Assembly (NCBI GenBank): GCA_014905825.1
Contig: JACGCN010000111.1
Coordinates: 1 to 48,647 of the forward strand
Length of the DNA stretch: 48,647 nucleotides
Origin: Lyophyllum atratum
Lineage: Eukaryota; Basidiomycota; Agaricomycetes; Agaricales; Lyophyllaceae
Reading direction: 5' to 3'
The notes below the pieces were generated by a model. The model did no database searches, was not told the origin of the DNA, and was given only the letters and a program-made list of their open reading frames with translations. This document shows positions 32,633 to 43,083 of the stretch, one piece after another; positions within the stretch are counted from its first letter, which is position 1, and each line of letters begins with the position of its first letter. The position numbers and the translations under genes are program-made.

Positions 32633-32867
32633 TTCGTTGTTGATGGAGGGCAGCGGCAAGATGGTTTTTTCACACGCCAAGCACTTGTGACTGGATACGA
32701 CGGCCCGGCCACAGCAGGTGATGAACGGGACGCGGGAACGGGGGAGTACGACGGGGAGGACAGCGAGGACGACGGGAAGGACGACGAGGAGAGGGTTGGT
32801 CTGAAAATGAACGATGCCGGCACAGAGATCGCACGACTATCTCTTACTCCAGCTGACAAATTCGGAC

Positions 32868-32877
32868 ACATATAATA
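32868..32877 (+). promoter_or_regulatory. TATA-like element before the desaturase gene
   Basis: ACATATAATA lies 35-44 nt upstream of ATG 32912, a position that would give a very short leader. It is supported by sequence only. Confidence 0.4.
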
Positions 32878-32911
32878 CCCCGCACAGCCACCTTCTGCGC
32901 CGCCACCAACC

Positions 32912-34713
32912 ATGGGCGCTACCCACCAAACCTGGGCCAGAGACGTGGTCGCTGCCCGCATCCTCGCCGGCGAGCATCTCATCGTCTACAACGGACATCT
33001 TCTCCGCATACCCCAGTCCTGGCTTGATGCCCATCCCGGAGGCTCCCTCGCTCTTCTCCACTTCGTCGGCCGCGATGCCTCTGACGAAATCGAGGCATAC
33101 CATTCCGATCATACCCTTGCACTTGTAACCCGTTATTCAGTTGGACGCGTCGAACTTACTGACGGATTATGGGAACCACTCGTTCCTCCAGTCATGTCGG
33201 GCTGGGTACGCAAACCAGCCGCGGATGGAAAGTCCACGTGGTTCAGTGAAGCAACGGCCCAACGCTCCACGGTCGACACGCCAATCTCCCCCTCTTCGCA
33301 AATCCTTCTTGTCTCCAAGGATGATAGTCAGTTTGCACCCGACCGTGCAACGCTGGAACCCCCAACCACGTCCCTATCCCTTAAGGTTCAAACAGGACAT
33401 TCCAAAGCGTACAAGCAGCTGCACAAACGCATCATAGATGCGGGCCTATATAAAACGCCATATCTGACTGGCTACGGACCGGAAGTGCTACGTTACGCGT
33501 TCCTTGCATGTCTATCGGTGTATGCATACCACCATAACTGGTTCATCACAAGTGCAGTCTTCCTCGGTCTGATGTGGCACCAGCTGGTCTTTACCGCCCA
33601 TGACTTGGGTCATATGGGCGTTACCCATAACTGGGCTATCGATCGACTGCTTGGTATCCTGATCGCCGACTTTATTGGCGGTTTAAGCATTGGCTGGTGG
33701 GTGCAGGTACGTCTTCGTCATCCAACCCCGTGTTTTCTCACCACTAAATCTAAATTCATCCCAGAACCATAATGTACACCATAGTGCGCACTCTTTTCTT
33801 CGAGATACTCTTGCACTAACCTATGCCCGTAGTTGTCACAAATCATCCTTCGCAGTACGCGCTTTCCCTCAAACTGCGCCATTCCATGCTAACCAAGTTG
33901 AAGTGACCCCGACATCGAACACATTCCGTTCTTCGCCATATCGCCGGCATTTTTGGACTCCTTGTGGTCTTCGTACTATAAACGGACGATGTGGTTTGAT
34001 CGGTTTGCCAAAATCTTCGTGGCTATTCAGCATAAGCTCTTCTACATCGTCATGGCCTTTGCTCGATTCAACCTTTATGTCAATTCTTATGCATACATCT
34101 ATAAGAGTGCTTTTGATACTCGCCGTGCAAGGGGCGGCCGATGGGCATGGGGCCTTGAACTCCTCGGACTCATCTTCTTCTGGTTGTGGTTCGGGCGCGT
34201 GCTCTACGGGTGTGGGTCGTGGCAAATGGCTCTGGCTTATCTCCTCGTCAGTCACATCGTGACCAGCCCTTTGCACGTCCAAGTCCGTATTTTGCGTTGC
34301 CAGCGCATCTCTCCTGCTAACCCTATCTGCAGATTGTCTTATCTCATTTCTCCATGTCCACGGCCGACCTTGGTCCCACTGAATCGTTCCCACACCGCCA
34401 ATTGCGTACGACTTCGGACGTGATATGTGACGAATCTATCAGCTTCATTCATGGTGGTCTCCACCTTCAAGTTACGCACCACCTGTTTCCTCGACTTCCT
34501 CGCCACAATCTCAAGCGTGCCAGCCTCCTAGTTAAAGAGTTCGCCTGCGAACAAGGACTGGTCTATGCTGAATTCGGCTTCGTCGATGGAAACGCCGAGG
34601 TGATTGGGGTACTAAGGGGTGTGGCGGAACAAGTCAAGTTGATGGGCAAGGTGGCCAATGTCGAGGCAAAGGAAGCGATCGAGAAGCGGTTGACCCAGAA
34701 AAAGGTTGCGTGA
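32912..34713 (+). CDS. Cytochrome b5-fused front-end desaturase, probably sphingolipid delta-8
   Basis: It probably introduces the delta-8 double bond into the long-chain base of fungal glucosylceramides, in the ER. ATG 32912 reads MGATHQTWARDVVAARILAG. An N-terminal cytochrome b5 domain has the haem motif DAHPGGSLALLHFVGRDASDE. The desaturase part carries three histidine boxes: HDLGH at about 33600 (QLVFTAHDLGHMGVTHNW), HNVHH (intron-interrupted NHNVHH then IVTNHPSHDPDIEHIPFFA), and a QVTHH box at about 34470 (GGLHLQVTHHLFPRLPRHNL) in which Gln replaces the first His, the front-end desaturase mark. Hydrophobic spans lie around 33490-33570, 33600-33690 and 34060-34260. At least four introns are needed. 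Stop 34711-34713. Substrate (delta-8 versus delta-6) is inferred from fungal distribution. Confidence 0.88.
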
Positions 34714-34940
34714 GGTTTAGTCTCGAACTCGCCTTGGACTACACTAGATTTATATACATACCCCACATGGAACGTCGCATCCATTACATTTAGAATTCCA
34801 TGAAAATGTGCTCATATTCAGTGCATAAGGCATGGTTGCAATAAAACGGCGGCTCATCAGAGGCGCCGACCTTTTGTAATGGACTGGTGATGGGCATAGG
34901 GGGGCAGACAAGACAACAAGAGGTAATGATGTCAAACAAT

Positions 34941-35736
34941 TTACTTCTTCTTCGCTGCCTCCTCCTCTTCTTTCTGTAAACGTTTGCTTTTAGTCATTGT
35001 AAAGAGACCTGAATGATAGAATAACTGACCTTCTGGGCCCGAGCCTTGCGAGCACCTTCGTGTCGGGCGTTGGCACGCGCGACACGGAGCGTCCTGAATG
35101 CCTTGAACTCGCGCTCCTCGGCGGTGATTTTTCGTGGGGGCTCCGCAGCATCGACAGCGGGGAGAGGAATGGCAGCGCGGGTCGTCGCGGCGCTGAGGTC
35201 TTCCGCCTGTGCAAAGAAAGTCGTAAGGTAATGTATATAATATCCAGGTTGTTCGGTCACAAAACGTACGGATGAATCGCCGTGCTTGGGCTTGCCAGAC
35301 TTGCGAGGGAATACAATCAGGCGGGACTTGTACGCCTTGAGCCTCTCAACATTGACTTTCTTGCCCTCCTCGCTCAGGTTTCTCCTCCTGTGGTCGACAA
35401 CGATACCAACACCCCGGGCCTCCTTCCTTCCAACGCCGGCCTCCTTGAGCTCAGCAAGTGTGAAGCCACGTCCCTCGCGAACTTTGCGGTTGTAGCGGAC
35501 GGTCTGGCCGCGGACGGCGGGGCGGAGGAGGGACTGGGGACGAACGCCGAGGGTGGCGGCCTTGGCCTTGCGGGCATTGCGTCTGCGGAGTTTGCGTCCT
35601 GGCTGGTCGAACCATGTGCGGACACGGCTCTGCCAGTCCTTTCGGAAATGGTTATCGTGAAGGACTGGGGAGCAACATTCAATACGAGTTGAAGAGATAT
35701 AAACGCTTGCTGACCGTTGTTGTGTGCAAAACCCAT
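34941..35736 (-). CDS. rpl13: Cytosolic 60S ribosomal protein L13 (eL13)
   Basis: ATG 35736 reads MGFAHNN, then an intron, then NHFRKDWQSRVRTWFDQPGR KLRRRNARKAKAA. LGVRPQSLLRPAVRGQTVRYNRKVREGRGF, LAELKEAGVGRKEARGVGIVVDHRR, and NVERLKAYKSRLIVFPRKSGKPKHGDSS follow; an intron then leads to AEDLSAATTRAAIPLP. The tail ITAEEREFKAFRTLRVARAN..GARKARAQK joins a last exon KEEEEAAKKK with TAA at 34941-34943. The sequence matches eL13 throughout, with normal length. A leader intron lies at 35745-35802, and the promoter holds a telomere-like AACCCTAACCC at 35914. Confidence 0.96.
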
Positions 35737-35744
35737 GTCTTGAG

Positions 35745-35802
35745 CTGTAAAAGATCACAGAATCAGCTTATGCATCAGTGACCACGACGAGGAGGAGCAT
35801 AC
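35745..35802 (-). other. 5' UTR intron of rpl13
   Basis: Read in reverse, GTATGC (from 35802) to TTTTACAG (to 35745) has clean intron borders, 58 nt, and ends 8 nt before the start codon. Leader introns are common in fungal ribosomal protein genes. Confidence 0.6.
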
Positions 35803-35912
35803 GTTGGTCTTGAGGTCGTTGTCGAGGCCGTTGCCGATTTACTTCTAGGGGGACGTCCTAATCGAGAATGTGTGGCTTGCACCAGCTGCACAGGACCAAC
35901 CGGATCAAGCCG

Positions 35913-35924
35913 TAACCCTAACCC
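35913..35924. promoter_or_regulatory. Telomere-like TAACCCTAACCC box in the rpl13 promoter
   Basis: Two telomeric repeat units occur about 180 nt upstream of the rpl13 start codon. Such AACCCTAA elements are bound by Tbf1/TRF-type factors at ribosomal protein genes in several fungi. No similar box stands before rps16 in this window. Confidence 0.5.
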
Positions 35925-36230
35925 ATGTCGCCCTTTCTAGTTGCCATAGTGCATCTTGATCGCTTCCTTGAGTCCGTCCCCATTTAGTCTTGCCTTCCTT
36001 CTAATGCCTCTCAGGTTCCAACCCATTACCTTCCCGTCAGCCGTTGTTACAAGTGGTCGATGTGATCACTGTCCATGCTGTACAAAGACTTAGTTCTTTT
36101 GGGTGACATGTCCATGGAACCCTCGCCGCCACTATCGCCCCCCGGGGATTAACAGGGATTAACAGCGAACCTCTTTCCTGGTGTCTCGACTTGACCACTT
36201 CCCCGATTAGCATTACGTCGCTATTCCACA

Positions 36231-36239
36231 ATATATAAA
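36231..36239 (+). promoter_or_regulatory. TATA box of the MetE-like gene
   Basis: ATATATAAA lies about 60 nt upstream of ATG 36298, an optimal position for a TATA-driven gene with a short leader. Confidence 0.6.
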
Positions 36240-36297
36240 GGCCTATATGTCAATCCTCTCCTAGTTTTGCAGCACCCTCTCTTTAGTTCTGGAAGCC

Positions 36298-38146
36298 ATG
36301 AGCACCTCTTCTGCCTTGCATCTGAAGCCTCCCTTTCGTGCTGAGCATATAGGCTCCCTTCTGCGGCCCGCTACACTGTTCAAAAAACGCGATTTATTCG
36401 AGCGGAAGCAATGTTTAGCGGAAGAACTGCGAGCAGTCGAAGATGAGGCGATCAGACACGTCGTCAAACTCCAACAGGATGTAGGCATGAAAACCATAAC
36501 TGATGGTGAATTGAGGAGGTAATTTGCCTTCCAGGTGCAGTAGATCACGTCTCTGACCATAGCAGATCGATGTTCTTTCAAGGCATCTTCGAGACCCTTG
36601 AGGGTATGACAGTAGTGCCTAACTGTGGGTGGCCTTATCTATAGTCCGGCTGCTACTGTTCTCAGTTGCAATATAGGCGCAATCACTGCCTTCAAGGCAT
36701 GGATACCAACTGGATCACGTTCGCGATAGCTGACCGATTCATACAGCGATATATCCCCCACATACGGCTCATGTATATGGCGGGTATCAAGGAGGCTGAG
36801 ACGATATTTTGCACTGCGAGTGGCGTACCTGCTTCCCGGGGCGCACAGCTGACGCTCTTTCTAGGGTAAAATTAAGCGCAACAAGCCCTTCTACGTCGAT
36901 GACTTCAAATATCTCAAGAGTCTTGTTGCGGCAAAGGTACAGCACCTGCTAGTGTCACGGTCCGCATTGACCGCGCTCTCTAGGATGTGAAGTATATCAA
37001 GATCACCATGTGCTCGCCTTCATGGTACCACCAGCGGCATGGATCTGACTTGACCTACGATCTCTCAGTGTATAAAACCGACGGTGATCCCGTATTCCAG
37101 ACTTTGCTATTGCTTAACTTACCTTCGTTCGCTCCAGATCAATATTTTGATGATTTGGGTGTAGCATATCGTGCAGAGATCAAGGAGTTGTATGATCTTG
37201 GTTGTCGTAGGTCCTCGACTCAGCAATTTCAAAAGGCCCTCACATCTCATGTTTATAGGGCACATTCAAATCGATGACCCGACATTCTGCTATTTTTGCT
37301 CCAAGCGCATGCTTTCAGGGATGGTGAAAGCCGGTGTCGACCATGAGGCCTTGCTCGACACATACATTCGCGCCATCAACGTCTGTACTCAGGATCGACC
37401 AGATGATCTTACCATTGGGATTCACATGTGCCGAGGAAATTTTAAGGTATCTGCCTTCCCTTTTTCACTGACTTCTTCGCCTCGGTCCATTACTGTTTTT
37501 GATGGCCTATCTATCAGGATGGTATGCACTTCTCTGAGGGCGGCTACGCTCCAATCGCCGCCAAGATCTTCAATATGCTTGATGTGGACACGTTCTACGT
37601 GCGTCGAAGGCTTCCTTCTCATGTAACAATCTTCCTATCTGACAAATACCCCCGACAGTTGGAATATGACACAGAACGTGCTGGAGACTTTGCGCCACTA
37701 AAGCACCTTCCGCTGAACAAGGTTGCCGTACTTGGTCTCGTAACAACAAAGAATCCAAAGGTGCGCCTTTAGCGGCCATCGCTCTGAAAAAAAAACCTTA
37801 ATCGCCGTCGCTTAGCTTGAAACAGTAGAACAGCTGAAAGGTCGCGTTGACGAAGCGGTAGAGGCTTTGATGAAAGGCAACCCTCTGCGCTGTCGTAAAA
37901 TTGCTTTGAACCAGTCTGTTTCTTACTCCCCTTGGCTCTTCAACATGCGATCTGACAAATGAGCTAGATTGTGTATCAGCACTCAGTGCGGTTTTGCGTC
38001 TGTATGGGAAGGCAATCCCGTTTCTGAGGAGGTACGGTCTTGATTTTGGTCATGTCTTTGGGTATTGATAGGATGCTGTTGTGTACTAGGACGAACGGAA
38101 GAAACTTGCTTTACTCGTCGACGCAGCAAAGCAGATATGGTGTTGA
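36298..38146 (+). CDS. Stand-alone MetE-like (cobalamin-independent methionine synthase C-terminal family) protein
   Basis: ATG 36298 reads MSTSSALHLKPPFRAEHIGS then LLRPATLFKKRDLF, DVGMKTITDGELRRSMFFQG. After introns come YMAGIKEAETIFC, GKIKRNKPFYVDDFKYLKSL, and DVKYIKITMCSPSWYHQRHG. Next are YFDDLGVAYRAEIKELYDLG, the substrate loop IQIDDPTFCYFCSKRM, and DLTIGIHMCRGNF. DGMHFSEGGYAPIAAKIFN, LEYDTERAGDFAPLKHLP, AVLGLVTTKNP and QCGFASVWEGNPVSEE follow, the last with the zinc-ligand cysteine region. It ends KKLALLVDAAKQIWC at 38144-38146. ITDGE, IDDP, H.CRGN and QCGF are hallmarks of the YxjG/MetE C-terminal family. The length fits a single barrel, not full MetE, so the methyl donor and acceptor are unclear. 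About eight introns are present. Confidence 0.8.
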
Positions 38147-38980
38147 CGCATTGCTATCACTTTATTACTTGTATTACATGGATGATGTAACGCGCTTCCG
38201 CCATGAAGCAAGATGCAGCGAGAGGTCATACCTAGCTGTGCCCAGATAACAGATGAGGGGACGAACTTGGCATGCGGAAATATGATCTTTAGTAACCATG
38301 AAGTAACACAAGCCCCTGTAGCTACAGTGATGATCGCAGCCATTCATTCGACCGCCCATTCACGTTTGACTCTAGATCTAGAGCGACAGACAAAGCAGAG
38401 AACTTTTAGGCAAGACATGCTACAACTAGCTTGAATCTTGGTAAACTACGATGTGGTAGTTCGCGGTATCACAGTGTAAGATGCCATCTTCGTTTCCATA
38501 TATGTTTAGCGGATACCCTGTCTTACTTGTCATTCTCGTTGATAGTCAAACTTACGGATTGACAAAGCCATCCAGGGGAAGAAGGTGGCAACGCCAGCGC
38601 TTTCAATGCATTGTTCACATCGACGGGCGCCGGTGAGTGTTCTACGCAGACACCACCAGCAGCGGCCTCGATGATGAGCGCGGCGCCCTTCTGTTACGAG
38701 TACAGGCATTTGGAAACTTCTGTCGACGCCACCAGCCAGACTTCCTATAGAACAAGCTGCTTCCTCTCCACGCGGGTCAGATGAGAGGTTGCGATGAGGG
38801 TCACGGTGTTGAATTCGAAATTTCACAAGTGACAGTGCTAGTGATGATCATTTGTTACGTAATTGTCAATCTCCAGAATCCTGTGCAGGTGGGAGTTGTG
38901 CAGCGCGCCTGTCTTTACTTACCACCTGTTGTCCTCCTGTTCCTGTCTTTACTTTCTAGTCCCTCCTTTTTCTCCCCCCC
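38147..38980. other. Mostly unassigned region between the MetE-like and surface protein genes
   Basis: No gene can be built with confidence. One reverse-strand segment (38523-38700) looks coding and is listed separately. The rest has short frames only. Confidence 0.45.
38523..38700 (-). CDS. Possible terminal exon of an unrecognised gene
   Basis: After an acceptor-like GTAACAG, the reverse strand reads KGAALIIEAAAGGVCVEHSP, APVDVNNALKALALPPSSPG and WLCQSVSLTINENDK, ending at TAA 38523-38525. Composition is protein-like and free of stops, but I could not connect a convincing upstream exon or a start codon. It could be a gene remnant or the last exon of a short gene reaching to about 38830. 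Confidence 0.3.
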
Positions 38981-40786
38981 ATGTTCCCCCGTCCAGGATT
39001 ATTTTGGACCGCTATTGCCTTTTGGACCCTATCTCCCGCAGCCCATGCCTTCTCCTTCACCGCAACATCTCCAACTCAGTGTGATGCCATGACCATTTCA
39101 TGGACAGGTTAGCATCCTCTTTCGTGCGCCACACGACCTTACTCACTCGTGTAAATAGGTGGAACCCCGCCTTTCCGGTTGCTCTTGGATCCGGTACGAA
39201 CTCGTTAAACGCCATGTATCAATTTGCACATTTTGCTGAACGGGATAACAGACCTTTGGAACACCTCGAAATGTCTCCATACCGGCCGAGTCTTTTAGCA
39301 ATGGCAAAGGTTCATTTTCTCTTCAGGTCCCTTTCGTTGAGAAGCAAAAATTTGTTATCACGATGTCGGACGCGACGGCTTATGCAAGTGGGGGAACGAC
39401 TGATCTCCTCACTACTGGAGCATCGCAGGGCGGAAGTTGTAACACCGTTGACCCAGGTGAATAACATTTCTCATCTCGGGCTCGTGCGACAGACCTCACC
39501 ATCTTTGTCAGGTGTCGACTTTTCATTCGAGTTGAATTCTGCATTGCAGCAGTGCAGGTGAGCCACACCCTCCTACACTCCCGTGTTTTCTCAATTCCCT
39601 TCTCTTCACAGGCCATACAGCTTCACTGGCTTTACTAAAGCAGTTCAGCCCGTTACTATCATTGTGGGTATACTTGCGTATCACTGGATACGGCATGTAA
39701 CGCTTATTTACCTTACGACTGCTCTAGGGAACGATACCAGGAGGAACATCATTCATCCTCCAGCCTCCCATGGGATCTACATCTTTTAGCTGGACTGCCA
39801 ACGTAGCTGCCGGAACGTCATTATTATTCACAATGGTGGATGCTGTAGGCCGCAACGGCGGAACTTCCGACGTCAAAACCGTTGGTATCACTGACGACAT
39901 GACGTGTCTTAACAACGCCTCCCCATCTTCCACAGCCACCGGCTCAACTTCAACTTCGAATCCGACGTCGACCAAGACCCCATCACCATCTGACACTTCA
40001 TCTCCTTCTCCGACGTCAACATCGGAACCGGAGAATAAGACATCAATAGCTGCGATCGCGGGGACAGTCATTGGTGCTCTCATCTTTCTTGCCGTGACGA
40101 TCACCTTGGGTCTTTTCTGCCTACGGAAAAGACGGGATTCTAACAGCAGACGTTCGCGTACGGAACTGGATCTAACATATGATCCTACGCATGCGCCCAG
40201 TAACTATCCATACCCTTCTGCTGCCGCCGCCGCTGCCTCGGCATCGCCACTGCCATTGATGCCTGGCGGTGCCGCGTACGAATACAATCCCTTCGTAGAT
40301 AGCCCGCAACCCCAACAACCGTACCAGCAATCGGATTACGGATCTGCATCCCAGTACCAACCGTCTCAATACCAATCGCCATCCCAATATCAGGCACCTT
40401 CGCAGTACCAACCATCGTCTCAATCGCAATATGCACCATCTCACTATCCACAACGCTCATTTGGCTCCGATGCCGACCCATTCAACCCGTACACTGCAAG
40501 TCATGGACCCCCTCCGGCGGCTATTCAGCCCTTCGACCTTCACAACTCTGATCAGTCGTCGTCACGAGACTCAATGACGACCACCCAGCGAAAAGCCGCG
40601 CTAGCTGGAGTGTCGACTTACACGCCATCGCGCTTCATCGTACACACTGATGTGGAAGACGAATTACCTCCGCCGAACCAAGACGGTGTTGTAGAGCTGC
40701 CTCCTCAATACTCCGAGCGGCGTGGACGTGCCGCGACATCCGCGCCCACATCCTCCTCGTATGGCAGTCCGCCATCGGGATCATGA
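38981..40786 (+). CDS. Single-pass membrane protein with Ser/Thr-rich ectodomain and SQYQP-rich cytoplasmic tail
   Basis: A type I surface protein of a kind frequent in Agaricomycetes; function unknown. ATG 38981 reads MFPRPGLFWTAIAFWTLSPA AHA, a signal peptide, then FSFTATSPTQCDAMTISWTGGTPPF. Six introns of about 50 nt connect NVSIPAESFSNGKGSFSLQV, FVITMSDATAYASGGTTDLL, and GGTSFILQPPMGSTSFSWTA. Later comes GTSLLFTMVDAVGRNGGTSD. A Ser/Thr/Pro stalk (about 39930-40035) precedes one transmembrane helix, SIAAIAGTVIGALIFLAVTI (about 40045-40105), and a stop-transfer RKRRDSNSRRSR. The roughly 215-residue tail is Gln/Tyr/Pro-rich, with repeated SQYQP-like units (about 40350-40440). A role in wall sensing or signalling is guesswork. 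Stop 40784-40786. Confidence 0.8.
40346..40440 (+). repeat. Degenerate SQYQP-type amino acid repeat
   Basis: Within the surface protein, (S/P)SQYQ(P/S/A) recurs about six times (SQYQPSQYQSPSQYQAPSQY and onward). The DNA copies share CAATACCA-like words but are not exact. Confidence 0.7.
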
Positions 40787-41322
40787 CCGACCTCATCATA
40801 GTGTGCGGGCTATCCTTATTTTTCTTCGGTTTCTGCTTCTCAGCACCGGATGCATATACCTACTGCGTATGGAGATCATTGCTCTTCGTTGTTTTTATAT
40901 CTCAACATACATCTCCCACAATATCTATTTTCATCGCTCTGCGCATGCAGTCTTTACAGGTTTGGACTCCTAGGATATCAACGTTGTACTCGGGATTTAT
41001 GGGTTGGCTTCTACCTTGACCTGGCCGGTTGTATAGATCGCCTGAATTTGCATCATAACATCGTTCGTCTATTCCGACGGTGCTGTTGATATTATATACT
41101 TATTGCAAAACTCTGAAAAAGAAATTCCTCCAACACGTACATAACTAGGTACCTACGTTCGGGATGCACAACAAAGCAGTTACACTGTTGACTGGGTGAT
41201 ACGGAAGCAAAACATGGAGAAATCTAAGGATACACACGCGTCGACTTTGAAGCGTGTCTAAATAGGCTACAAGATGGCGAAACCTCGTTCCAGAGGCAGG
41301 GGTCTACTTCTGTTGTTGTATC
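40787..41322. other. Intergenic region, no gene seen
   Basis: It spans the 3' UTR of the surface protein and the 3' end of the convergent uncharacterised gene. Only short frames occur. Confidence 0.5.
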
Positions 41323-42183
41323 CTACTCACCAGGCACCTCAGATGCAGTTGCTTGAGGTTCCGTGCTCAGGTTTTGCTTTGCAAAGGCATCGATGAGTGC
41401 CTCCTGGTCCTTCCGTCGGCGGTGTCTTCTTCGACGATCGTCCTTTATGACTCGTTCAATTCGGCGTCGCCCTTTGTGGTGAAGTCGAGGATCTGTGAGA
41501 GCCTGTTTGCACCTGTAGCACGCGAGCTCGATGCTGGCAAGCAGGCGGAGAGTTTCAGAGTTGTTAAGCGCCTGAGTTGAGAATATAACATTTCATAATG
41601 CGTAAACAGAGACATGTCAAGACACCTACGTTTAAGGACCAGGAGACGACACGACTTCCTTCGACGCAGCCAACGACAACGAAGTTGCCCCGCTTCTCGG
41701 CTTGGAGATCTGACGTCTAGCGATTGTAAAGCGCGTTAAAACCAGCGCATTCGTCAAGTATTATGAGAAGGCGCACCTCACTGAAGATTGACATGACCTT
41801 TCCGGTGGACACAGTGCGAACCACTTCGAAGATCGAATGTCTTTAGAAAGTTTTGTCAAAAGAGATAAAGGAGGTTTGCCGCACCAACTCGAGACGAATG
41901 ACCCGTGACTTCCTGTGTTACCAGACCCCTGCCCATGTATACCCATGAGTCCCTCTCGGGCCTGCGTATGTGTACCTTGACCTGGATGTCGCGGAAGTTA
42001 TCACGGGAGGGCACTGGTGCTGTTGGTGGCGGGGCTGTTTCCGAGGAGATTCGTGAGATCCAGTGCAATGAAACTACAAGACACGGGTATACTTTGCACG
42101 CCAAGATCTTGTTGATCCCGCGCCTGGCCTGGGGTTTGAGGAAAGGCGCTGCTCATTGCAACATCCACCTCCATAGTGTCCAT
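41323..42183 (-). CDS. Uncharacterised gene with Arg-rich C-terminus
   Basis: No known domain is recognised. Reverse-strand exons join in frame: IQVKVHIRRPERDSWVYMGR then GLVTQEVTGHSSRV, intron, HSIFEVVRTVSTGKVMSIFS E, intron, DLQAEKRGNFVVVGCVEGSR VVSWSLN. A further intron leads to ALNNSETLRLLASIELACYR CKQALTDPRLHHKGRRRIER, then VIKDDRRRRHRRRKDQEALI DAFAKQN..EVPGE. The RVVSWSLN region resembles a single WD-like strand; RRRRHRRR could be a nuclear or nucleolar signal. The start is unclear: ATG 42183 (MDTMEVDVAMSSAF) is close but not cleanly spliced to the next exon. The stop TAG at 41323 lies inside GGTGAGTAG, which is also a perfect donor, so the protein could extend further. Confidence 0.55.
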
Positions 42184-43083
42184 CTTTGGACAGGGCCAGA
42201 GTCAAGACACTGTCGCACAAGGTCTTATTCAGGAGGACTGACCGTGTCTGGAAGCCGGGAGAATAGTTGGTGGGACGCTGAATAAGAGGCGCCAACAATG
42301 TGGACAGTCAGAGTAGTAAGTGGCAGGCTCAACCACAGGCCGTTCACCGCGAAGCAATTATAGCCACGTGATCTGACATTCTACAAGCACGCGAGCCACC
42401 GCGAGCGCCGAGCGCACCTCCAGACTCCAGAAGGCCGTGATTTTTGTTCTAGGATGGTATAAGTACCCTGTACTCAACTCATACAAATTTTGAACTTGAG
42501 CCGAAGACGTTTCCACCTTTGACGATTCTTCACTCACTTCACACCGGTCGATCGGGATACAGTAGCGAAGCACTTCCAGAGGCCTGATGACAAGGTCGTT
42601 GAAGGACTCAACGACGCAGTCAGTTCAATCAACTTAGTTTGATCAAGCCTCCCTCTAATCTCATTTTCGATCGTAGGCCAATAAGAGAGACGAGAACTAT
42701 GTCTGCTCTCAGCAAACTGATTCAAGTCAAACTTAATTCGCAGTTCTCCCCTTTGTCCTCTCACTCATGCGATACATCCTCTTATCAAGCCTCCTTAGAC
42801 TTGGAGCCTATCAGTGACCACATCGGAGGTCCTGAATACAAGACACCGCTCGACAGAGCAAGGAAAATTGTCTATACCAACATATGGCTAAATTTATCTC
42901 CCATGTCCACGGCGTGAAGAACACAGTTTTAACAGTTTACAGGAAGTGGACCGAGGAACGAGGAGATCGAAAACGACTCGGATATGATATATGGATGTTG
43001 TATATTATACATCTAGAACTGGATTATTAGTAGATTGTCAATAAAAGGAGCAATATGGATGCTCACGCAAAGGACAACTGGAA
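42184..43083. other. Region without a confident gene
   Basis: It contains a TATAAG-like word near 42456, a CACGTG at 42365, and a small possible ORF at 42699-42917. A forward stretch near 42540-42650 (TPVDRDTVAKHFQRPDDKVV) looks coding but has no start codon or usable acceptor. Confidence 0.4.
42699..42917 (+). CDS. Small hypothetical ORF, 72 residues
   Basis: ATG 42699 starts MSALSKLIQVKLNSQFSPLS and runs to TGA 42915-42917 with LDRARKIVYTNIWLNLSPMS. No signal peptide, helix or domain is evident. It may be an orphan gene or a chance frame; the sequence offers nothing to decide. Confidence 0.25.
   Translation: MSALSKLIQVKLNSQFSPLSSHSCDTSSYQASLDLEPISDHIGGPEYKTPLDRARKIVYTNIWLNLSPMSTA

Larger units (their letters stand above)
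35737..36297. other. Divergent intergenic region between rpl13 and the MetE-like gene
   Basis: It contains the rpl13 leader with its intron, the TAACCCTAACCC box, a short direct repeat GGGATTAACA x2 near 36147-36166, and the TATA element before the MetE-like gene. I see no coding frame. Confidence 0.5.

Noticed and set aside
34265..34330. Apparent frame change in the desaturase
   Set aside because: It is explained by a normal intron between LHVQ and the downstream IVLSHFS exon, so not a disruption.
36147..36166. Direct repeat GGGATTAACA x2
   Set aside because: Too short and only two copies; chance duplication in an intergenic region is sufficient.
40172..40481. Reverse frames in the surface-protein tail
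   Set aside because: They mirror the SQYQP repeat region and lack any domain.
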